The position numbers and the translations under genes are program-made. Positions 41,398 to 50,857 of a stretch of 64,000 nucleotides of DNA are shown piece after piece; position 1 is the stretch's first letter, and each line of letters starts with the position of its first letter. The notes under the pieces are model-generated. The model saw only the letters and a list, made by a program, of their open reading frames with translations. It was not told where the DNA came from and searched no databases. The stretch is from Candidatus Kinetoplastibacterium oncopeltii TCC290E (lineage in GTDB: Bacteria; Pseudomonadota; Gammaproteobacteria; Burkholderiales; Burkholderiaceae_B): assembly GCF_000340865.1 (NCBI RefSeq), contig NC_020299.1, positions 248,001 to 312,000 on the forward strand, written 5' to 3'.

Positions 41398-41721
41398 TTA
41401 TTTTTCATCTTTTGCATTTTGAATAAGCTCATTAATTTTATTAATACTAATAGATCCAGGTTTTGAGTATATTTGTTTTCTTTTATGGAAAATAATGATA
41501 GTTGGTATTGCACTTATCTTTAGTTCGGAAGCTAGATCTTTTTCATCATCTACATTCACTTTAGCAAATAAAGCTGAAGTGTTATTTTGGGCTGCATTTT
41601 CAAAGATAGGGGCAAAACTCTTGCACGGACCACACCAAGGAGCCCAGAAATCTATAACTACTGTATCGTTATTATCTATAGTTTCATTAAATATTTTTTT
41701 GTTTAATTCTATTACGCTCAT
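41398..41721 (-). CDS. trxA: Thioredoxin
   Basis: Disulfide reductant for ribonucleotide reductase and other cytoplasmic enzymes. 107 residues. FWAPWCGPCKSFAP holds the active-site WCGPC, and the cis-proline loop is ISAIPTI. Single-domain, standard length. Divergent from tsaD. Confidence 0.95.
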   Translation of the reverse strand: MSVIELNKKIFNETIDNNDTVVIDFWAPWCGPCKSFAPIFENAAQNNTSALFAKVNVDDEKDLASELKISAIPTIIIFHKRKQIYSKPGSISINKINELIQNAKDEK

Positions 41722-41906
41722 TTATGTATCCTTTTTTATAAAATTGCTTATATCTCATTTTATATAATATCATTAATATGACCCTGCTATTTACTTATTG
41801 CAATAGTTTTATATAGTATAATATATTTGGGATAAAACACCTTTAGAGTACTATTGTCTTAGATTTATATGTTACTAGACAAAGTTTTACATTATAAGAT
41901 GATGAA

Positions 41907-42941
41907 ATGATAATTCTTGGTTTTGAAAGTTCTTGTGATGATACTTGTGTTGCAGTTTTTTCTACAAGTTTGGGATTGATTTCTAATGTTATTCACACTC
42001 AAAAAGATACACATATTGACTATGGTGGTGTAGTACCAGAGTTAGCATCTAGAGATCATTTGAGTCATATAGTTAGATTAACTAAAGAAGCTATGCTTGC
42101 TGTAGATTTAGATTTTCAAGATATTAATGCTGTAGCTTATACAGCTGGACCTGGCTTGTTAGGATCTTTAATAGTAGGATCTAGTTTTGCTAAATCTGTT
42201 GCTTGGTCTCTAAATATACCATCCATACCAATAAATCATCTAGAAGGGCATTTGCTATCTCCTTTAATTACAAATAAAAATTTAGAATTTCCTTTTATCT
42301 GCCTATTAGTATCTGGTGGCAATACAATGATTATTCTAGTTAAGAGCTTTTGTAATTATTTTGTTCTAGGCGATACATTGGATGATGCAGCTGGTGAGGC
42401 TTTCGATAAAATTGCTAAATTAATAGGACTAAGTCCTTGTAATGGTTTGGAATTATCGAAATTGGCAGATAATGGTGATAGTAGTTATTTTGATTTTCCA
42501 AGACCGATGCTAAAAACCAATGATTTCAATTTCAGCTTTAGCGGATTAAAAACATCTGTTATGTTAAAAATAAAAAAATTGAAATCAAATGATAGTTTTG
42601 ATTATTCAACAAAAGCAAATATAGCAGCATCTGTGCAAGATGCCATAACTGATATACTTGTTCATAAAGTAATTCTTGCTGTTAAAAAGACTGGGATAAT
42701 TAATGTTGCTATTGCTGGTGGAGTCAGCGCTAATAAATCTTTGAGAAGTAAATTGACTTGTGCATTAAATAGCATTGGTGGTAATGTTTATTTACCAAGT
42801 ATAGAATTATGCACTGATAATGCAGCTATGATAGCATTCACAGCTGCATATAAAATAAAACTTGGTCTAGTTGATTTTACAAATATTTATGATTATCAAC
42901 AAGTGAGATCAAGGTGGAGTATTGAAGATATAAGTAAATGA
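41907..42941 (+). CDS. tsaD: tRNA threonylcarbamoyladenosine synthase subunit TsaD
   Basis: Transfers threonylcarbamoyl to A37 of ANN-decoding tRNAs, with TsaB/TsaE partners encoded elsewhere. 344 residues, ASKHA fold. LGFESSCDDT at the start, metal-binding His in INHLEGHLLSP, VSGGNTMI, GEAFDKIAKLIGL and AIAGGVSANKSLR near the end. Complete and convergent with plsY, only four bases between stops. Confidence 0.97.
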   Translation: MIILGFESSCDDTCVAVFSTSLGLISNVIHTQKDTHIDYGGVVPELASRDHLSHIVRLTKEAMLAVDLDFQDINAVAYTAGPGLLGSLIVGSSFAKSVAWSLNIPSIPINHLEGHLLSPLITNKNLEFPFICLLVSGGNTMIILVKSFCNYFVLGDTLDDAAGEAFDKIAKLIGLSPCNGLELSKLADNGDSSYFDFPRPMLKTNDFNFSFSGLKTSVMLKIKKLKSNDSFDYSTKANIAASVQDAITDILVHKVILAVKKTGIINVAIAGGVSANKSLRSKLTCALNSIGGNVYLPSIELCTDNAAMIAFTAAYKIKLGLVDFTNIYDYQQVRSRWSIEDISK

Positions 42942-42945
42942 AAGA

Positions 42946-43572
42946 TTAAATAATCATACGGCTTTCTGTGCCGTTTATTAGTCTCTTTATGTTTTCTTTA
43001 TGTTTTAAGATTAACATTATGCTTAATACTAAAGTATATGCTAACATTTTCCAATCATAACCACATATCTTGTAAACTAAAAAATTATGGATTGTATATA
43101 TGACAATAGTTGTTATAGAAGCTAAGGAAGAATATTTCCAAATATAAGCTGTTAATGTCCAAGATATTGCCGAAAATAATGATAGCAAAGGGTTTGTTGC
43201 AATTAATATACCAAAAAATGTTGCTATTCCTTTCCCTCCTTTGAAATTAGAAAATATTGAATACATGTGTCCTAACACTACAAATATAGAAGAAACATTC
43301 ACTAATTTTGGATAAATTTCTCCATATATTATGCCTGTTATCTTTATAGCTATGAATCCCTTTGCCATATCTCCTAAAAGTGTTAACATGGCTGCTATTT
43401 TATTTCCTGTCCTTAGTACATTAGTGGTTCCAGGATTCCTTGATCCAAAATTCCTAGGGTCTTCTAATTTTAGAAATTTGCTTATTAAAATCGCAAATGG
43501 TATTGATCCAATAATATAAGAAGAAATAGATACTATAAGAAAATGAATATTTATGTAACTGTTATCTGTCAT
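42946..43572 (-). CDS. plsY: Acyl-phosphate:glycerol-3-phosphate acyltransferase
   Basis: Membrane enzyme making 1-acyl-glycerol-3-phosphate, the first step of phospholipid synthesis; it needs PlsX to supply acyl phosphate. 208 residues, about five transmembrane segments. Conserved motifs: GSRNPGTTNVLRTG, DMAKG, GHMYSIFSNFKGGKGIAT. Convergent with tsaD, a common neighbour in Proteobacteria. Confidence 0.96.
   Translation of the reverse strand: MTDNSYINIHFLIVSISSYIIGSIPFAILISKFLKLEDPRNFGSRNPGTTNVLRTGNKIAAMLTLLGDMAKGFIAIKITGIIYGEIYPKLVNVSSIFVVLGHMYSIFSNFKGGKGIATFFGILIATNPLLSLFSAISWTLTAYIWKYSSLASITTIVIYTIHNFLVYKICGYDWKMLAYTLVLSIMLILKHKENIKRLINGTESRMII
42958..42979 (+). terminator. Possible terminator of tsaD inside the plsY 3' end
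   Basis: ACGGC (42958-42962) pairs with GCCGT (42970-42974), seven-base loop, followed by TTATTAG. It would end tsaD transcripts while forming the last codons of plsY on the other strand. Short stem; modest support. Confidence 0.4.
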
Positions 43573-43670
43573 AATAATTTTTTTGATCTATAATCCTGGT
43601 TTAAGTATACAAGATAAGTAAATATATAATATCAACATGTATAGTATACTATTTTTAGGATAAAATTTTA

Positions 43671-44417
43671 ATGCACATTTTAGTGTCGAATGACGACGGC
43701 TACTCTTCAACTGGCCTTAGGGCTATGGTTGATGTACTAGCTAATATAGCAGATATAACAGTAGTTGTCCCTGAATCGAATTGTAGTGGATCTTCAAATT
43801 CTATAACTCTTAGCAGACCATTAAGTGTTAATTTTGATTCGAATAATTATATGATTGTAAATGGTACTCCAACTGATTGTGTACATTTAGCTATGACAGG
43901 GTTGCTGGATAGTTTACCTGATCTCGTTATTTCTGGTATTAATAACGGAGCAAATCTTGGAAGTGATGTCTTGTATTCAGGTACTGTTGGAGCTGCAAGA
44001 GAAGCTTACATGTTTGGCATTCCTTCAATTGCAGTGTCTTTAGTTGAAAAAGGATGGGGAAATTTAGAACCAGCTACAATGATTTTGCGTAATATAGTAT
44101 TAAATTTGATTAAAAATCCTTTTCAAGAGTCATTCTTATGGAATATAAATATACCTAATGCCGGCATAGATCACATTAATGGTATAAAAGCTACAAGAAT
44201 AGGAAGGAGATATCCATCACAATTATCTACACAGCATAAAACCCCTCGTAATGAAATAGTTTATTGGATAGGACCAGTTGGTGAAATTTCTGACAAATCT
44301 GATGGAACTGATTTTAATGCCATATCTAATAATTTTGTCTCTATTACTCCATTAGAAATTGATTTAACCATAATGAGCAATTTAGATAAAATCAATAAAT
44401 GGGTTGTGGATGTTTGA
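43671..44417 (+). CDS. surE: 5'/3'-nucleotidase SurE
   Basis: Metal-dependent phosphatase of nucleoside monophosphates. 248 residues. VSNDDGYSSTGL (Asp-Asp metal site), NGTPTDCV, SGINNGANLGSDVLYSGTVG. In related bacteria surE is followed by pcm, nlpD and rpoS; here pcm is absent, nlpD follows directly and no rpoS is seen. Confidence 0.96.
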   Translation: MHILVSNDDGYSSTGLRAMVDVLANIADITVVVPESNCSGSSNSITLSRPLSVNFDSNNYMIVNGTPTDCVHLAMTGLLDSLPDLVISGINNGANLGSDVLYSGTVGAAREAYMFGIPSIAVSLVEKGWGNLEPATMILRNIVLNLIKNPFQESFLWNINIPNAGIDHINGIKATRIGRRYPSQLSTQHKTPRNEIVYWIGPVGEISDKSDGTDFNAISNNFVSITPLEIDLTIMSNLDKINKWVVDV

Positions 44418-44462
44418 AATTATTATAGTAATTAAGTTATTCATATTCATATTAGATAGCTA

Positions 44463-45197
44463 ATGATTTATATATTACGTATTACAAACATATCAACAAA
44501 GTGCATATTTCTTAGTATGTTATGGTTAATTTTACTAATTCCTGGATGTAGTAGAGAAGCAGTTAAATTTAAATGTGCTCCTATATTTGAAGTTTTTATT
44601 TGCGATAAACAATCTATAAATGCTTATATAGTTAAGCAAGGGGATAATCTATATAAAATAGCAAAATTTTACGATGTGGATATTGAGTCTCTAAAAAAAA
44701 TTAATAATATAGATAATTCTTGCAAAATAAATACTGGTAGTTTGTTATATATACCTTTAAGAGATTACTCCTGTAAGGAGTCAATTGTTAAAAACATAAT
44801 CGATGATGATATCTCTCAAAGTAGTACATATGAGCGTGCAATGTTTTGGGAATGGCCTTGTAGTGGACTAATAAAAGAATATTTTGATTCAAAAAATAGG
44901 GGTATAGATATATTTAGTAATATAGGAGAACCTATTTTAGCTGCTGCTAGTGGTAAGGTTGTGTATAGCGGTGATGGTGTTAGAGGGTTAGGGAAACTAA
45001 TAATTTTGAGTCATGATGGAGGATTTATAACAGCATATGCTCACAATAGCAGACTTTTTGTTTATAATGGTCAAGAAGTTATAAAAGGTTATAAGATAGC
45101 TGAAATGGGAGATAGTGATTCTGATTTTCCAAAACTACACTTCGAGATTAGGAAAAATGGTTTGCCTGTTGATCCTTTGATTTATCTACCTAAATAA
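44463..45197 (+). CDS. nlpD: NlpD-type lipoprotein (LysM + degenerate M23 domain)
   Basis: Outer-membrane lipoprotein that in E. coli activates the amidase AmiC at the septum. 244 residues. Signal peptide with lipobox LLIPGC (Cys about 29), one LysM domain (about 54-97; YIVKQGDNLYKIAKFY...LLYIP) and a C-terminal LytM/M23 domain (about 130-243). In active M23 enzymes the motifs are HxGxD and HLH; here they are NRGIDI and KLHFEIR, the same inactive pattern as E. coli NlpD, so an activator role is likely. It is much shorter than typical NlpD because the linker between LysM and M23 is reduced. Confidence 0.9.
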   Translation: MIYILRITNISTKCIFLSMLWLILLIPGCSREAVKFKCAPIFEVFICDKQSINAYIVKQGDNLYKIAKFYDVDIESLKKINNIDNSCKINTGSLLYIPLRDYSCKESIVKNIIDDDISQSSTYERAMFWEWPCSGLIKEYFDSKNRGIDIFSNIGEPILAAASGKVVYSGDGVRGLGKLIILSHDGGFITAYAHNSRLFVYNGQEVIKGYKIAEMGDSDSDFPKLHFEIRKNGLPVDPLIYLPK

Positions 45198-45719
45198 TTA
45201 GACATATTATTGACAGATATTCATAAAGATTATTGAGTTTAAATATTACAAGCGTTGATTTTTCCTTAATACATTATCTTATTATAGTGAACTACATTTC
45301 TACTCTCAGATATTGGTATAATGATCGCAATATATCAATAGCTATATTAGTAGTCAGTATAGTATACATTTATATTTGATGTATATTTTGTCTAAGTAGA
45401 ATCGAAAATCTAGCATCATAAATAATGAATTAGATAATCATATAATTTTTTCGAGAAAAATAAACATAGATTTTAGCAATGTTCGGGATTATTGTTTTGG
45501 CAATAAAATTTCTGAAATACTTTGTTATTATGAAACTAATATTGTTGATATTGTTTATTTAAATGGTAACGAAATAAGGACTCGTGTCACAACTAAATTA
45601 ATTTAACAAAAAAGAAAACATCATACGTGAGATTATTATAAATAATTTTTTAATTATTGAAACAAATAAAAATTTATATATTAAACGAAATATTATGAAA
45701 ATAACTATAAATCATATCA
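45198..45719. other. Gene-free stretch where rpoS would be expected
   Basis: About 520 bases. A TATAAT occurs at 45317-45322 without a good -35. From 45400 to 45606 there are 68 stop-free codons ending in TAA but with no ATG, GTG or TTG; the translation (for example NVRDYCFGNKISEILCYYE) has protein-like composition but matches nothing I recognise, and not sigma-S. Most likely the remains of a deleted gene. Confidence 0.5.
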
Positions 45720-47042
45720 TTGGAATATAATTTGAAAGAAATGTTACTTATTGAATCTATTGATGCTAAAGGTACAGGAATATCACATGATGACAACGGT
45801 AAAGTTGTTTTTATAGATGGTGCTTTGCCAGGAGAGTTAGTGCAATTCAGGACTATTAAAGTTAAGTCATCTTATAGTATTGCTGTTCTAACAAATATAA
45901 TAGTAAGTTCACCGTATAGGGTAGTCCCTCATTGTAAATATTTTAACATTTGTGGTGGTTGTTCTATCCAGCATTTAGATGCTAAAGCACAGGTAGCAAT
46001 AAAGCAACGTGTTTTAGAAGATAGTTTTTGCCATATAGGGAAGGTTAAACCAAATTTTTTATTTTCCCCTATATACGGTGAAACTTGGAATTATAGAAAT
46101 AGAGCTCGTTTGTTTGTAAGATTTTCACAAAATACAGAGAAACTGCTTTTAGGTTTTTATGAGAAAAAAAGTAATAGAATTATTGATATTTTATATTGTC
46201 CAGTACTTTCCGAGAAAATTAATATAATACTGACTGCTATACGAGAAATGATTCTTAGTTTAAGTATAAGAAACTGTATCTCTCAAGTAGAAATTGCTAA
46301 TGGTGATAGCAGTTTATCATTACTTATATATAATTCATGCAGTCTATCTAAGTGTGATATAATCAAAATAGTAGATTTCAGTGTAATTAACTCTGTTGAT
46401 GTTTGGCTACACTCATATAAAGATAGTATATACAGAGTTGACTGTATTGCTGGTAAAGATACTTGCTATTCTTTACCAGAATTCGGAATATCAATACCTT
46501 TTGGGCCTAAAAATTTTACTCAAATTAACCACAATGTTAATAGCATATTAGTATCGAAAGTTATAAGCTTAATGGAGATAGGACCGAATGATACTGTTCT
46601 TGATATGTTTTGCGGATTAGGTAATTTTACTCTCCCAATAGCTAAAATAGCTAACAAAGTTACAGGTGTAGATATAGATGATAATTTAATCTATAGAGCT
46701 AATAAAATTGCTTCATATTACAAACTACATGGTATTGTCAATTTCATAAAGATGAATTTGTTTTTATGTAATGACAATTTTTTTAATGGATTAGATCATT
46801 TTGATATTATACTAATAGATCCTCCTAGGAGTGGAGCAAATTTATTAATAAAGTCAATAGCTAATTTAGATAGTAATAAAAAACCTCGTAGGATAGTCTA
46901 TGTATCATGTAATCCCCATACTCTTGCTAGAGATTCTTCTGTGTTAGTGATTGATGGTGGCTATAGAATCATATGTTCTGGTATTATTAATATGTTTCCT
47001 CATACTAGTCATGTAGAATCTATAACTGTGTTTGATAAGTAG
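45720..47042 (+). CDS. rlmD: 23S rRNA (uracil-1939-C5)-methyltransferase
   Basis: SAM-dependent methylase of 23S rRNA with a [4Fe-4S] cluster. 440 residues. N-terminal TRAM domain, cluster ligands in YFNICGGCSIQHL, SAM motif DMFCGLGNFTLP, DPPRSGA and catalytic Cys in VYVSCNPHTLARD. The start is uncertain: TTG 45720 gives the full TRAM domain, ATG 45741 (MLLIESIDAKG) would remove seven residues; neither has a clear ribosome site. Confidence 0.94.
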   Translation: MEYNLKEMLLIESIDAKGTGISHDDNGKVVFIDGALPGELVQFRTIKVKSSYSIAVLTNIIVSSPYRVVPHCKYFNICGGCSIQHLDAKAQVAIKQRVLEDSFCHIGKVKPNFLFSPIYGETWNYRNRARLFVRFSQNTEKLLLGFYEKKSNRIIDILYCPVLSEKINIILTAIREMILSLSIRNCISQVEIANGDSSLSLLIYNSCSLSKCDIIKIVDFSVINSVDVWLHSYKDSIYRVDCIAGKDTCYSLPEFGISIPFGPKNFTQINHNVNSILVSKVISLMEIGPNDTVLDMFCGLGNFTLPIAKIANKVTGVDIDDNLIYRANKIASYYKLHGIVNFIKMNLFLCNDNFFNGLDHFDIILIDPPRSGANLLIKSIANLDSNKKPRRIVYVSCNPHTLARDSSVLVIDGGYRIICSGIINMFPHTSHVESITVFDK

Positions 47043-47151
47043 AACATATCTTGTTGTTTATTTGTTTTTTGTGATTTTATTTTATTCCTAGAACGATTCT
47101 ATAAAAATAATAGAGTCAATTTAATATTCTGATATATCAAAATTTTATTTT

Positions 47152-49077
47152 ATGTTTGAGTTTATTCGTAATAAAAGTCGTTTCATAATTTTAACTGTGT
47201 TTTTATTGATAACTCCTGCTATATTTTTTTCCGGAGTATTCAATTACCAAACTCAGCAAGATGACCCTAAAATTGCTAAGTTTGGTAATAGCTATATTAC
47301 ACTTGGGGAATTCAATATTGCATATTCTGGATTCCTAGATCAATTGCGCTCAAATGTAAGAGACTGTACAGATATAAGTATGATTGATACTCCAGAGATG
47401 AGAGAGCATTTTCTAGAAGAATTGATCAATACTAAATTATTAAGCTTAGTATCATCAGATATGAATATATCCGTTACTGACGAAAGGCTTAGAAATTATA
47501 TATCTTCTTTAGATTGGGGTAATGGTAAAGATAACTTTTCAAATGATAGTTATGTAAAAGTATTATCAAACTACGGCATGACTCCTGTTGAATTCGAATA
47601 TAACCAGAGGAAATTTCTTTCTGCTAAACAAATAACTGATTCTATAGTGTCTTCAGGAATAACTTCAAAAATTGTTTTAAGCAACTATATAGAAAATTTA
47701 GCTCAGAAAAGGATTATACGTACCAAAATGTATAACTTTGATAGCTATAAACATCATATTGATATTAATTCAGAAGAGATTAATTCATGGTATTTAAAAC
47801 ATAAAGATTTTTTTAAAAAACCAGAAAATGTTGATATAAATTATATAGTAATCGATGAAAGTAACTGCAATGAAACCTTAGATATTGAAGATGATGAGAT
47901 TGAGTCTTTTTATAAAAAAAATCTTGATAGGTTTACTGTACCTAAAAAAGTATCTTTTGAGAGTATTTTCTTCTCTTTCGACGATGTTAAATCAAATAAA
48001 GAAAAGTTAGATTTATTTAATGATGCTAATATTATTTTAGAAAAATTAGATAAAAATCCAAGATATATACTTTCTTCTAAAGAAGATTCTAATTTAAATT
48101 ATATCTATACAAATAATAAATCAAGTACTTATGAAGAAGTATTAGAGGCATTTGGTCCGGAAGCTAAAGATGCTATTTTAGAACTGTCTAAAGGACAGCA
48201 TTCAGAATTGTTAGAAACTCCATATGGGTTATATATATTTAGATTGAATGAAGTGTCACTCCCTTATTTATTAACATGTAAAGAATCTAAAGATAAAATA
48301 ATTACTGAAATACAACAAGATTATAGACGTAAATGTTTTCTTGAAAAAATTGATCGTGTAAGAGAATTAATATATAACAAAGATTATGATATCGAATCTA
48401 TCGCATTAGAGATAGGAACAAAAACTTTGTCTTTAAAAGGTTTAAACAAGATCGGGACAGCTTTTGATGAAAAAAATGATGATTCTGTAAAAAATAACTA
48501 TTTAAATAATTCTCAAGTTTTGAATGTTATTTTCTCTAACGAGATTTCATCTGATAAAAATTATTATGGATTAATTCAGGTATCACCAACCGTTTTCCTG
48601 ATAGTAAAAGTACTAAGATATAACCCTCCTTCTATTTTTTCGTTAGCAGATGTTTCTAGTAAAATAAAATCTTTGATCTTAGAAGATAAAGCTAGAGCTC
48701 TTGCTATTGATCATATTAATAAAGACATGGAAAATATCTCTCAAAATATTAAATTTGATAATAAATTTTCTGAAAAAATAGAGATATCTAGATTAGAATC
48801 TGATTTTAGATTACCGAAAGAGTTAGTAAATTTTGTTATGTCTATGCCAATAAAAAGATTGCCTTATTATGATAAGTTTACAGTGGATTCAGGTATTCTA
48901 TTAGTTCGTTTAGAAAATGTTTTGAAAAAACAAAATGATAATTTAATGGATAAACAGATATGTGATTCCTTATTAGATTCTATTGGCAAATCGGAATGGT
49001 TAGCATCTTTAAGATTTTTGAAAAATAAATATAAACTCAAACTACTTGATCATGTTGATGATGTTATTAGAGATTAA
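47152..49077 (+). CDS. ppiD: Periplasmic folding chaperone PpiD
   Basis: Inner-membrane-anchored SurA-like chaperone receiving exported proteins. 641 residues. MFEFIRNKSRFIILTVF begins a cytoplasmic tag followed by one transmembrane segment (about 11-33), then a large periplasmic part with a SurA-N-like helical region and a degenerate parvulin domain (about 225-360; GPEAKDAILELSKGQHSE...). The N-terminal region and length identify PpiD; the rest is strongly divergent, as expected for this family. Confidence 0.9.
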   Translation: MFEFIRNKSRFIILTVFLLITPAIFFSGVFNYQTQQDDPKIAKFGNSYITLGEFNIAYSGFLDQLRSNVRDCTDISMIDTPEMREHFLEELINTKLLSLVSSDMNISVTDERLRNYISSLDWGNGKDNFSNDSYVKVLSNYGMTPVEFEYNQRKFLSAKQITDSIVSSGITSKIVLSNYIENLAQKRIIRTKMYNFDSYKHHIDINSEEINSWYLKHKDFFKKPENVDINYIVIDESNCNETLDIEDDEIESFYKKNLDRFTVPKKVSFESIFFSFDDVKSNKEKLDLFNDANIILEKLDKNPRYILSSKEDSNLNYIYTNNKSSTYEEVLEAFGPEAKDAILELSKGQHSELLETPYGLYIFRLNEVSLPYLLTCKESKDKIITEIQQDYRRKCFLEKIDRVRELIYNKDYDIESIALEIGTKTLSLKGLNKIGTAFDEKNDDSVKNNYLNNSQVLNVIFSNEISSDKNYYGLIQVSPTVFLIVKVLRYNPPSIFSLADVSSKIKSLILEDKARALAIDHINKDMENISQNIKFDNKFSEKIEISRLESDFRLPKELVNFVMSMPIKRLPYYDKFTVDSGILLVRLENVLKKQNDNLMDKQICDSLLDSIGKSEWLASLRFLKNKYKLKLLDHVDDVIRD

Positions 49078-49091
49078 CGCTAAATTTTCGA

Positions 49092-49655
49092 TTAAATTTT
49101 ATGATCATATAGCATTAATTTAGAATAAACCATACCGCTCTTATTACTTTTTAACAGAGTAAAATTTTCCGGAGTCATCATATCTAATTCTGATTCCGAA
49201 TATATAATTCCACTTTTTTTGAGAGTTTTAGGTATTAGTGTCCATAGTTGATTTAAAATATTTTGATTAAATGGTGGGTCTAATAAAATTAAATCGAATT
49301 GTTTTGTATTTTTTTTACATATAAAATCAATAGCATCACCGTAATAAATATATATATTTTTATTTTTTATTTTCTCAATTGTCTTTTTTATGAATATTAT
49401 AGCTTCTTTATTATTATCTACCATTTGTACAAAATTAGTACCCCTGGAAGCAGCTTCAAAACCTAATGATCCGCTTCCAGCAAATAAATCAAGAACATTT
49501 TTGTCTGTAAAATTATTATTCCAATAATTACTTATCCAGTTAAATAAGGTACCTTTTACTTTATTTGGAGTGGGCCTTAATCCTTGCATAGTTGGGAATG
49601 TAACTTTAGTATTCCTATATTGTCCAGATATTATACGAATAGAGTTTTTAATCAT
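49092..49655 (-). CDS. rsmD: 16S rRNA (guanine-966-N2)-methyltransferase
   Basis: 187 residues. RIISGQYRNTKV at the start, SAM loop DLFAGSGSLGFEAASRG and catalytic LLDPPF. Divergent from ftsY, with the two ATG start codons overlapping on opposite strands in a CATG at 49653-49656. Convergent with ppiD. Confidence 0.95.
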   Translation of the reverse strand: MIKNSIRIISGQYRNTKVTFPTMQGLRPTPNKVKGTLFNWISNYWNNNFTDKNVLDLFAGSGSLGFEAASRGTNFVQMVDNNKEAIIFIKKTIEKIKNKNIYIYYGDAIDFICKKNTKQFDLILLDPPFNQNILNQLWTLIPKTLKKSGIIYSESELDMMTPENFTLLKSNKSGMVYSKLMLYDHKI

Positions 49656-50745
49656 GTTTAAGTTTTTTAAAAAAAAATCATCTGATATTAAAGATAAAGA
49701 ATTAATAGATTGTAATAATTTAGAAAAAATACAAGATGATAGTAAAAGCCATCACGGTACTATCAAAAATAATAATTTAAATTATACAGATAATATTGAA
49801 TATGTATCATCTTTAGAATCAGAATATTCGAATATTGATAATAGCTGGTTCGGTTTCTTAAGAAAAAGCTTATCTAATACCAGCAAGAAATTAAGTAAAA
49901 TTTTTTATAATTTCAAGAGTAATGAAGATTTATTTGAAAATTTAGAAGATATATTAATAACATCCGATGTTGGTTATAAAACTACGGAAAAGATTTTGTC
50001 GAAATTAAAAGATAAAGTTAAAAAAGAAAAAACTTCAGATCCTATACATATTAAAAATTTACTTAGAGCTATTTTAATCGACCAATTAAAGCCATTGGAG
50101 TCAAGTGTTAACATAAATAAAAAACCATTTATAATTTTAACTTCTGGTTCTAATGGTGTTGGAAAAACAACCTCTATTGCAAAACTAGCGTATCATTTTA
50201 AGAAAAGTGGTTTATCTGTATTACTTGTAGCTGCTGATACATTTCGTGCTGCAGCTTGTGAACAGCTAAAAAATTGGGGAATTAGAAACGATATACCAGT
50301 TTTTCATACAGATTCTCCTGATCCATCATCAGTTGTATTTGATAGTATACATTATGGTAAATCAAAAAATATTGATATCATTATAATAGATACAGCAGGT
50401 CGACTCACTTCCAATCAAAACTTAATGGCACAATTAGGTAAGATTAAGAAAGTTATTTCTAAGATAGATAATGATGCTCCACATGAATCTATTTTCGTAG
50501 TAGATGGTAATATGGGACAGAGTGTTTTGCTGCAGCTAGAATCTTTTAATAGTATAGTTAATGTAAGTGGATTAATTATTACTAAATTGGATGGCACAGC
50601 TAAAGGTGGTATATTGGTTGCTATATCTGATATGTTTGAAAATCATTCAAATATTATACCTGTGTATTGGGTTGGTTTAGGTGAAGGCATATCTGATTTA
50701 TATGAATTTAAAGCTGTTGAGTTTGTTGATGCATTATTGAATTAA
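49654..50745 (+). CDS. ftsY: Signal recognition particle receptor FtsY
   Basis: GTPase receptor that docks SRP-ribosome complexes at the membrane. 363 residues from ATG 49654 (MFKFFKKKSSD); the frame continues upstream to 49570 but that part lies in rsmD. Short charged A domain (about 1-85), then N and G domains: GSNGVGKTTSIAKLA (G1), DTFRAAACEQL (insertion box), DTAGRL (G3), TKLDGTAKGG (G4). Confidence 0.96.
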   Translation: MFKFFKKKSSDIKDKELIDCNNLEKIQDDSKSHHGTIKNNNLNYTDNIEYVSSLESEYSNIDNSWFGFLRKSLSNTSKKLSKIFYNFKSNEDLFENLEDILITSDVGYKTTEKILSKLKDKVKKEKTSDPIHIKNLLRAILIDQLKPLESSVNINKKPFIILTSGSNGVGKTTSIAKLAYHFKKSGLSVLLVAADTFRAAACEQLKNWGIRNDIPVFHTDSPDPSSVVFDSIHYGKSKNIDIIIIDTAGRLTSNQNLMAQLGKIKKVISKIDNDAPHESIFVVDGNMGQSVLLQLESFNSIVNVSGLIITKLDGTAKGGILVAISDMFENHSNIIPVYWVGLGEGISDLYEFKAVEFVDALLN

Positions 50746-50857
50746 TTTTAATAGCTAAGATGACTCTGATTTATTTTATGTGAATAGCATTTATATAAGT
50801 AATTTTATTATTTTATTATCTAGTAATGAGCTAGATTTAAATTTAAAGAGAGACGCG

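Noticed and set aside
49570..49653. N-terminal extension of ftsY into rsmD
   Set aside because: Translation is the complement of rsmD; MFKFFKKK at 49654 is the typical FtsY start.
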